Source: Bradyrhizobium australiense (GTDB lineage Bacteria; Pseudomonadota; Alphaproteobacteria; Rhizobiales; Xanthobacteraceae). Taken from it: DNA of 64,000 nt. The notes under the pieces were generated by a model. It made no database searches and had not been told where the DNA came from. It worked only from the letters and a program-made list of their open reading frames with translations. The DNA is taken from positions 186,001-250,000 of the forward strand of contig NZ_JAAVLX010000008.1 of assembly GCF_013114825.1 (NCBI RefSeq), read 5' to 3'. This document shows positions 58,697 through 64,000 of this stretch, in pieces. The position numbers and the translations under genes are program-made. Each line of letters starts with the position of its first letter. Position 1 is the first letter of the stretch.

Positions 58697-59053
58697 ATGC
58701 AGGAACGGCGCGAGAGCGTGCGCGACAAGGTGATATATGGCGGCGTCGCCGAGATTGGCGATCGCGGCGCAACGCGCGAATGCATCGTCCGCAACATCTC
58801 CGATCGCGGCGCGACCATCGAATTCAGCAATGACGTCCAGTTGCCGAAGGAGCAGCTCTCGCTGCGCATCGTGCGCAAGGGCCGCTCCTTCCTCGCCAAG
58901 GTGATCTGGTGGCGCGACAATTTCGTCGGCGTCGCATTCAGGGCGGAAAGCCCGGCCGAATCCGTCTCCGATCTCGGGGAGCGGCTGCGCAGAAGCGAGA
59001 TCAAAAAGCGGCAGCTCCAGCGCCGGATCGACGAACTGCTCAGCGAGCGCTGA
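58697..59053 (+). CDS. PilZ domain protein
   Basis: A 118-residue protein with a PilZ fold: MQERRESVRDKVIYGGVAEI with the R-x-x-x-R region, CIVRNISDRGATIEFSN matching the D/N-x-S-x-x-G pattern, and FLAKVIWWRDNFVGVAF. A C-terminal coil (RSEIKKRQLQRRIDELL) follows. PilZ proteins bind c-di-GMP or serve as adapters; here the binding residues RxxxR appear as RRESVR, so binding is plausible. A link with the PleD cyclase is only suggested by the shared second messenger. Confidence 0.9.
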   Translation: MQERRESVRDKVIYGGVAEIGDRGATRECIVRNISDRGATIEFSNDVQLPKEQLSLRIVRKGRSFLAKVIWWRDNFVGVAFRAESPAESVSDLGERLRRSEIKKRQLQRRIDELLSER

Positions 59054-59137
59054 GCGCCCGCTGGAGCCCCACAAGTAACGCAACATCCCACGGCGCCGCA
59101 GCCGCCCTTCATTCGGCCACCCGTATGGTTGAAAACC

Positions 59138-59323
59138 ATGTCTCCAAAACCGCCAAATGATCTGCCCGTATATCGCCTCCTGACCGGCAAGGACGATGCT
59201 TCGTTCTGCCGACGTGTTTCAGAGGCCATTGAGCTCGGATACGTGCTGTACGGCTCGCCTTCCCTAATATTCAACGGTGAACACGTCGTGGCCGCCCAGG
59301 CGGTGGTCTGGCCGGGCAGCTAG
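59138..59323 (+). CDS. DUF1737 family protein
   Basis: A 61-residue protein: MSPKPPNDLPVYRLLTGKDD, then FCRRVSEAIELGYVLYGSPS and LIFNGEHVVAAQAVVWP. The pattern VYRLLTG...GW/YxL-x-GSP matches DUF1737. A TTG three codons upstream was not chosen. No function is known. A terminator lies between it and clpA. Confidence 0.85.
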   Translation: MSPKPPNDLPVYRLLTGKDDASFCRRVSEAIELGYVLYGSPSLIFNGEHVVAAQAVVWPGS

Positions 59324-59328
59324 GCATC

Positions 59329-59360
59329 AAAAAGCCGGCGGGTCTTGCGACACGCCGGCT
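59329..59360 (-). terminator. Terminator of clpA
   Basis: On the minus strand, the stem AGCCGGCG/CGCCGGCT (arms 59353-59360 and 59333-59340) is followed by TTTTT (59329-59333). It ends clpA transcription; on the plus strand it could serve DUF1737 more weakly. Confidence 0.85.
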
Positions 59361-59383
59361 CTTCGTTAGAGATTTGAGGCCGC

Positions 59384-61795
59384 CTAAACCTTGACCAGCG
59401 GACCCTTCGAGGCCGGCCCCTTGGAGCCGCCGCCCCCGTTGGGGCCGCCCGACTTCGGCTTGCGCTTGCGCGCCACCGGCAGCTTTTCCGGCTTCGGCGT
59501 GACCGGCCCCTCGATGAACTCGAAGCCGATCTTGTCCTTGGTTTCCGCACTCGCCTCGTCCTTGACCAGCACGACGCGGACATGGCCGCCGCCCTTGAGC
59601 TGACCAAACAGCACCTCGTCGGCGAGCGGCTTCTTGATGTGCTCCTGGATCACGCGCGCCATCGGCCGCGCACCCATCTGCTCGTCATAGCCATGCTCGA
59701 TCAGCCAAGCCTTGGCGGGCTCCGACAGCTCGATGGTGACGTCGCGGTCGGCGAGCTGCGCCTCGAGTTGCAGCACGAATTTCTCGACCACCATGCCGAT
59801 GACATCGGCGTTGAGATGGGCGAACGAGACGATCGCGTCCAGCCGGTTGCGGAATTCCGGCGCGAACTGGCGGTTGATCGCCTCATGATCGTCGCCTTCC
59901 CGTTTGTTGCGCGTGAAGCCAAAGGCCTGGCGCGCAAGATCGGCCGCGCCCGCATTCGTGGTCATGATCAGGATCACGTTGCGGAAATTGACCTGCTTGC
60001 CATTGTGGTCGGTGAGCCGGCCGTGGTCCATGATCTGCAGCAGCACGTTGTAGAGATCCGGATGCGCCTTCTCGATTTCGTCGAGCAGCACCACGCAATG
60101 TGGATGCTGGTCGACGCCGTCGGTCAGGAGGCCGCCTTGGTCGAAACCGACATAGCCGGGAGGCGCGCCGATCAGTCGCGACACCGTGTGCCGCTCCATG
60201 TATTCGGACATGTCGAAGCGCAGCAGCTCGACACCGAGCGAGGCCGCAAGCTGCTTTGCCACTTCGGTCTTGCCGACGCCGGTCGGGCCGGAGAACAGGT
60301 ATGAGCCGATCGGCTTTTCCGGCTCGCGCAGGCCAGCGCGCGCCAGCTTGATCGAGGCCGACAGCGACTCGATCGCCTTGTCCTGCCCGAACACCACGCG
60401 CTTCAAGGTCTGCTCGAGATGCTTCAGCACCTCGGCATCGTTCTTCGACACGCTCTTGGGCGGAATCCGCGCCATGGTCGCGATTGTGGTCTCGATTTCC
60501 TTGATGCCGATCGTCTTCTTGCGCCGGTTCTCGGCGACCAGCATCTGCGCCGCGCCCGACTCGTCGATCACGTCGATCGCCTTGTCCGGCAGTTTGCGGT
60601 CGTGGATGTAGCGCGACGACAATTGCACCGCCGCCTCGATCGCCTCATTGGTGTATTTCAGCCGGTGATAATCCTCGAAATAAGGCTTCAACCCCTTCAG
60701 GATTGCGATCGCATCTTCCACCGTCGGCTCGTTGACGTCGATCTTCTGGAACCGGCGCACCAGCGCGCGGTCCTTCTCGAAATGCTGACGGTACTCCTTG
60801 TAGGTCGTCGAACCCATGCAGCGGATCGTGCCGGAAGCCAGCGCCGGCTTCAGCAGGTTGGACGCATCCATCGCGCCGCCGGAAGTGGCGCCGGCGCCGA
60901 TCACGGTGTGAATTTCATCGATGAAGAGGATGGCGTTCGGATGGGCCTCCAGTTCCTTGAGCACCTGCTTTAACCGTTCCTCGAAATCGCCGCGGTAGCG
61001 CGTGCCGGCGAGCAGCGTGCCCATGTCGAGCGAGAACACGGTGGCGGCCGCCAGCACTTCCGGCACTTCGGAATCGACGATCCGCTTAGCAAGCCCCTCC
61101 GCGATCGCGGTCTTGCCGACACCGGCCTCGCCGACGAACAGCGGATTGTTCTTCTGGCGGCGGCACAGCACCTGGATCGCGCGGTTGATCTCGGCATTGC
61201 GTCCGATCACCGGATCGATCTTGCCGTCCCGCGCCTTCTTGTTGAGGTTGACGCAATAGGTTTCGAGCGCTTCGCCCTTCTTCTTGGCGTCCTCGTTGCC
61301 CTTGGTCTCGGTCTCCTCGTCGACGCCGCGCACTGGGCGTGCCTCGGAGACGCCCGGCCGCTTGGCGATGCCGTGGCTGATATAGTTGACCGCATCGTAC
61401 CGCGTCATGTCCTGCTCCTGCAGGAAATAGGCGGCGTGACTTTCGCGCTCCGCGAAAATCGCGATCAGCACGTTGGCGCCGGTCACTTCCTCGCGACCGG
61501 AGGACTGGACGTGAATCACTGCGCGCTGGATCACGCGCTGGAAGCCGGCGGTCGGCTTGGCGTCGTCGGCACCATCGGTCACGAGATTCTCGAATTCGGT
61601 CTCGAGATAATTGACGAGGCTCGTGCGCAGCTTGTCGAGATCGACGCTGCAGGCGCGCATCACCGCAGCCGCATCCGAGTCATCGATCAGCGACAGCAGA
61701 AGATGTTCGAGCGTCGCATATTGGTGATGGCGCTCGTTTGCAATCGCCAATGCACGATGCAGGGATTGTTCAAGGCTTTGGGAAAAAGTTGGCAT
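59384..61795 (-). CDS. clpA: ATP-dependent Clp protease ATP-binding subunit ClpA
   Basis: An 803-residue AAA+ unfoldase that feeds ClpP. The Clp-N domain (residues 1-150, MPTFSQSLEQSLHRALAIAN) binds ClpS, and two AAA+ modules follow: Walker A GEAGVGKTAIAEG near residue 223 and GPTGVGKTEVAKQ near 500. LFIDEIHTVIGAG and VVLLDEIEKAHPDL hold the Walker B sites. It ends in a Gly/Pro/Lys-rich tail (GPNGGGGSKGPASKGP), longer than E. coli ClpA (758). It lies 264 bases downstream of clpS on the same strand. Confidence 0.97.
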   Translation of the reverse strand: MPTFSQSLEQSLHRALAIANERHHQYATLEHLLLSLIDDSDAAAVMRACSVDLDKLRTSLVNYLETEFENLVTDGADDAKPTAGFQRVIQRAVIHVQSSGREEVTGANVLIAIFAERESHAAYFLQEQDMTRYDAVNYISHGIAKRPGVSEARPVRGVDEETETKGNEDAKKKGEALETYCVNLNKKARDGKIDPVIGRNAEINRAIQVLCRRQKNNPLFVGEAGVGKTAIAEGLAKRIVDSEVPEVLAAATVFSLDMGTLLAGTRYRGDFEERLKQVLKELEAHPNAILFIDEIHTVIGAGATSGGAMDASNLLKPALASGTIRCMGSTTYKEYRQHFEKDRALVRRFQKIDVNEPTVEDAIAILKGLKPYFEDYHRLKYTNEAIEAAVQLSSRYIHDRKLPDKAIDVIDESGAAQMLVAENRRKKTIGIKEIETTIATMARIPPKSVSKNDAEVLKHLEQTLKRVVFGQDKAIESLSASIKLARAGLREPEKPIGSYLFSGPTGVGKTEVAKQLAASLGVELLRFDMSEYMERHTVSRLIGAPPGYVGFDQGGLLTDGVDQHPHCVVLLDEIEKAHPDLYNVLLQIMDHGRLTDHNGKQVNFRNVILIMTTNAGAADLARQAFGFTRNKREGDDHEAINRQFAPEFRNRLDAIVSFAHLNADVIGMVVEKFVLQLEAQLADRDVTIELSEPAKAWLIEHGYDEQMGARPMARVIQEHIKKPLADEVLFGQLKGGGHVRVVLVKDEASAETKDKIGFEFIEGPVTPKPEKLPVARKRKPKSGGPNGGGGSKGPASKGPLVKV

Positions 61796-62059
61796 TCGCG
61801 TCCTCTATGGCCCCCGGTCATCATGATCGCCATTACCCGGTCAGGCAACAACAACCTTCGTCATCCCCTGTCATATAGTTACACACGATCGTGGCGAAAG
61901 ACCGGTTCCGCAAACGTGGTTTTCCTCTAAATTCGCGGCACCACGGCTGCGGCACGCAGCCTCTCTCCCGAAAAACTATCGGGAATACGATCGGCTTCCG
62001 TCAACACCGATCAATGCAACCCGTTCCTTATCTCCGGCCGGGCCGAAAGCCGTGCGCGG

Positions 62060-62392
62060 CTATTTCTTTTCCATCACACATTGCAGTGGATGCTGGTGCT
62101 TGCGCGCAAAATCCATCACCTGCGTGACCTTGGTCTCGGCAATCTCGTAGGTGAACACGCCGCACTCACCGATCCCGTGGTGATGGACGTGGAGCATGAT
62201 CTTGGTGGCCGCTTCGGCGTCCTTCTGAAAGAATTTCTCCAGCACGTGAACGACGAACTCCATCGGCGTGTAGTCGTCGTTCAGAATGAGAACGCGATAG
62301 AGGTTCGGACGCTTGGTCTTCGGCTTGACCTTGGTGATGACCGAGGTCGACGGCCCGCCGGTTCCGGCGTTGCGGTTCTCGTCATTGCTCAT
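62060..62392 (-). CDS. clpS: ATP-dependent Clp protease adapter ClpS
   Basis: A 110-residue N-recognin adapter that delivers N-degron substrates to ClpA. Motifs are YRVLILNDDYTPMEFVVHVL with the substrate-binding Asn-Asp-Asp, VLEKFFQKD and MLHVHHHGIGECGVFTYEIAETK. The start at 62392 (MSNDENRNAGTGG) was chosen; the frame is open to 62749 with no clear support. This is the clpS-clpA order typical of the group. Confidence 0.95.
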   Translation of the reverse strand: MSNDENRNAGTGGPSTSVITKVKPKTKRPNLYRVLILNDDYTPMEFVVHVLEKFFQKDAEAATKIMLHVHHHGIGECGVFTYEIAETKVTQVMDFARKHQHPLQCVMEKK

Positions 62393-62932
62393 TCGGGGAG
62401 CAGAAGCGGATGACTTTGCCGGCACGGACGAAGCTTTGAAGGTTAACTGCAACATGGCTCGGGCGTTCGAATTCCAAAAGGGGTGACCGGACACCGCATC
62501 CTGGCCCACTTGCGATCGGCTCTGGCGTGAGCCACCGCCAAGTACCCAGCAATGCTTTTTTTCCAGATCGCCGCTCCCGGTCCGACCCGTTGGCCGGATC
62601 GGCACCTGGAATATGGGTCCGCCGTCGGACCGCTGCAAGCGCATTGATGCTGCCTTGGGGCGACCCGCGACCGGCCCGATTCCCGGCTCGGCTATCCAGA
62701 CCAAGGTTAATCGTTTCTGCCGGATTTGACAAAGGATCGCGACTGCCATTTAGCCGCCGTTGAGCATACCGGGGTCTTTTGGCGATCGGTCTGGCGGTGT
62801 ACGGGCTTTGACCCGTTTTTTAGCGGAACCGGCTTACCGCCTGTTTAGCGGCCCGGGCGGAATGCCCGTACAAATCACATTTGCGGTGAGGCCAGGCTCG
62901 ATACGGTCGTATCGCATTCGCACGGCTGCCAG
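62393..62932. other. About 540-base stretch with no supported gene
   Basis: Frames are open on both strands, but they are Arg/Pro/Ser-rich and show no motifs, ribosome sites or homology patterns. The left part must hold the clpS promoter. The right end leads into the TadG-like relic. Confidence 0.45.
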
Positions 62933-63471
62933 CCGGTTCGCCGGCGCCAATGAGGGACAACATCGGGATCCTGTTTGGGATCGCGGTACTCCCAATCATC
63001 GCTTTCGTCGGCGCGACGGTTGATCACACCCGCGCCCACAGCGCCCGCTCCTCTGCAGGCCGGGATCGATGAAGGACGATGGCAAGATGGCGAAGATGCA
63101 GGAGGCCGCCACGAGCCCTGGTCACTCAGTCAGGCAAGCTCGAAAAGAATCCCGGCGACATCTACATCTCCATGGTTCCCTTCGCCAAGGACGTCAACCT
63201 CGGCACCAGCTATGTCAACGAGAGCTGGATTGACTGGTCGTTGTGGGGACACTCAGAGTGCTACCAAGATCCTGTGCGCAAACGCCGAGGCGGACCGTAC
63301 AACATCACGATCTACACCGTCCAAGTCGATACGGCGGGGATGGTAGTCTGGCGTGCTCAACGGATGCGCCAGCGGTGCGGACAAATTCTACCACATCACC
63401 GACCCCAAACAGACCTTATCGGTGTTCAATTCGATCGGGCAGTCGCTGGCAAGCTGCGCGTTGCGAAGTAA
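62933..63471 (+). pseudogene. Decayed TadG-like pilus assembly gene (vWA type)
   Basis: Fragments of a TadG-type protein in three shifting frames. The N-terminal hydrophobic helix reads NIGILFGIAVLPIIAFVGAT, then VDHTRAHSARSS and, after a shift, LQAGIDEG. The C-terminal half reads LVTQSGKLEKNPGDIYISMV, PFAKDVNLGTSYVNESWIDWS and IYTVQVDTAG, then in a new frame GCASGADKFYHITDPKQTLS and SIGQSLA, and back to KLRVAK and a stop at 63471. Such proteins are usually 400-600 residues; only about 540 bases remain, so the middle is deleted. At least four frameshifts. Confidence 0.75.
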
Positions 63472-63493
63472 GCGCCTCGATCGAGGCGGCAAG

Positions 63494-63523
63494 AAAAAGC
63501 CCGGCCGTTACGGCCGGGCTTTT
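63494..63523. terminator. Bidirectional terminator between TadG relic and phasin
   Basis: Thirteen-base arms AAAAGCCCGGCCG (63495-63507) and CGGCCGGGCTTTT (63511-63523) with loop TTA. A run lies on one side and T run on the other, so it works for the minus-strand phasin gene and for plus-strand transcripts. Confidence 0.9.
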
Positions 63524-63546
63524 GTTTTCGAAATATGGAGTCGGAA

Positions 63547-63885
63547 TTAGTGCGCGGCCGGGGTGAACTTCGCCACCAGGCCTTCGTACGGCTTGAAGGT
63601 CTGCTTGGCGAGATCGGTGTAGAGGCCGGCGATCTTCTGGGTTTCAGCGACGAAAGCCTCGTAGGAAGAGCGCGCGAATTCGGTCTGCGCCTCGAGCGCC
63701 TTGTCCAGCGACTTCACGCCGGAGAGCTTCTCAACAAACGACTTGGTGTCTTCGAACGACTTCTTGGCATAATCGCCGTAGGCGGTGGCGATCGCCTGAA
63801 CGCCGCTCTGCAGGTTGGTTGCGGAAGCGGCAACCGATTCGAGATGCTCTTTGCCGTAGTTCTGAATGTCTTCAATCTTGACCAT
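63547..63885 (-). CDS. Phasin family protein
   Basis: A 112-residue helical phasin that coats polyhydroxyalkanoate granules. It begins MVKIEDIQNYGKEHLESVAA behind AAAGGA, with AIATAYGDYAKKSFEDTKSFV and TEFARSSYEAFVAETQKIAG then LYTDLAKQTFKPYEG, typical of Phasin_2. The longer reading to 63918 is not supported. Its promoter region carries two sites like the PhaR motif. Confidence 0.93.
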   Translation of the reverse strand: MVKIEDIQNYGKEHLESVAASATNLQSGVQAIATAYGDYAKKSFEDTKSFVEKLSGVKSLDKALEAQTEFARSSYEAFVAETQKIAGLYTDLAKQTFKPYEGLVAKFTPAAH

Positions 63886-63958
63886 CAATGGAGTCCTTTC
63901 CCAGACTGAGCGTTCCAATTGCCGGGAGGTCCCGGCTCCCTGACCCGCCTCTTATATG

Positions 63959-63998
63959 TGCACCGCACAATGAAAGTCAACAAATTTTGTGCGACGCA
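63959..63998 (-). promoter_or_regulatory. Pair of PhaR-like sites upstream of the phasin gene
   Basis: TGCACCGCACAA (63959-63970, plus strand) and, on the minus strand, TGCGTCGCACAA (63987-63998) face each other. Both fit the PhaR motif TGCRNYGCASMA that I recall for Bradyrhizobium diazoefficiens. They lie 74-113 bases before the phasin start, as expected for PhaR control of phasin expression. The motif is from memory, so the match is provisional. Confidence 0.55.
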
Positions 63999-64000
63999 CA

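Noticed and set aside
62393..62749. Long N-terminal extension of ClpS
   Set aside because: ClpS proteins of this group start near MSNDE; the extension has shadow-type composition and no ribosome site was seen.
63353..63550. 65-codon ORF after the TadG relic
   Set aside because: Its first half is the relic's C-terminal fragment in a shifted frame and its end runs through the terminator hairpin.
1..64000. CRISPR array, prophage, insertion sequence or toxin-antitoxin pair
   Set aside because: No regularly spaced identical repeats, integrase, transposase or toxin motifs were found; the repeats present are dispersed palindromes.

Overview
The window is a chromosomal segment of about 64-65% G+C with almost no mobile DNA. 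It most likely comes from a Bradyrhizobium or a close relative in the Nitrobacteraceae (Alphaproteobacteria). The support is the protein set (PleD/DivK, EipB, phasin, ClpS-ClpA, GatCA, DUF3572, TopA-RNase R), the dense palindromic intergenic repeats typical of that group, and candidate PhaR-like sites before the phasin gene. The assignment rests on recognised protein families and repeats, not on a database search.

Layout. 1-1.7 kb: gatA (cut by the window edge), a small CxxC protein and gatC. 2-5.5 kb: two small ORFs, a tandem pair of nitronate-monooxygenase-like enzymes and a divergent LysR gene. 5.6-11.2 kb: a five-gene overlapping ABC-2/GldG/DUF4340/HupE operon behind a secreted AHL-lactonase-like metallohydrolase. 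11.6-17 kb: a small helical protein, a broken PepSY gene, ruvX, an AEC transporter, a CPBP protease, an AidB-like acyl-CoA dehydrogenase and a VanX-like dipeptidase. 17.2-22.6 kb: pyrB, a dihydroorotase homologue lacking its HxH metal ligands, plsY, an amidase and dprA. 22.7-25.5 kb: two HxlR regulators, each divergent from a redox enzyme (AzoR, an SDR). 26.2-32.5 kb: topA-rnr-DUF983-NUDIX. 32.7-34.9 kb: a flavin monooxygenase gene and an AT-richer orphan gene bracketed by a duplication of the monooxygenase 3' end. 35-42.4 kb: rpmG, an MFS/TetR pair with a clear operator, a serine hydrolase between two MITE-like repeats, pleD-divK, DUF3572 and dinB.

42.6-50 kb: a RidA protein, then a minus-strand run encoding oxo-acid dehydrogenase E1-alpha, E1-beta and E2, NfeD protease, slipin and a GYD protein. 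50-58.5 kb: EipB, RidA, glycerophosphodiesterase, GNAT, HIT, TrmO, a TctC-type binding protein, AzlCD and a lytic transglycosylase coupled to a small ORF. 58.7-64 kb: PilZ protein, DUF1737, clpA, clpS, a badly decayed TadG-like pilus gene and a phasin gene.

Most observations of interest are local: operators, relics, mosaic repeats concentrated at convergent gene ends, enzymes with altered active sites, and two under-characterised membrane gene sets (GldG/HupE exporter; NfeD-slipin with a ketoacid dehydrogenase). I saw no CRISPR array, tRNA, rRNA, intact insertion sequence, prophage or recognisable defence system.
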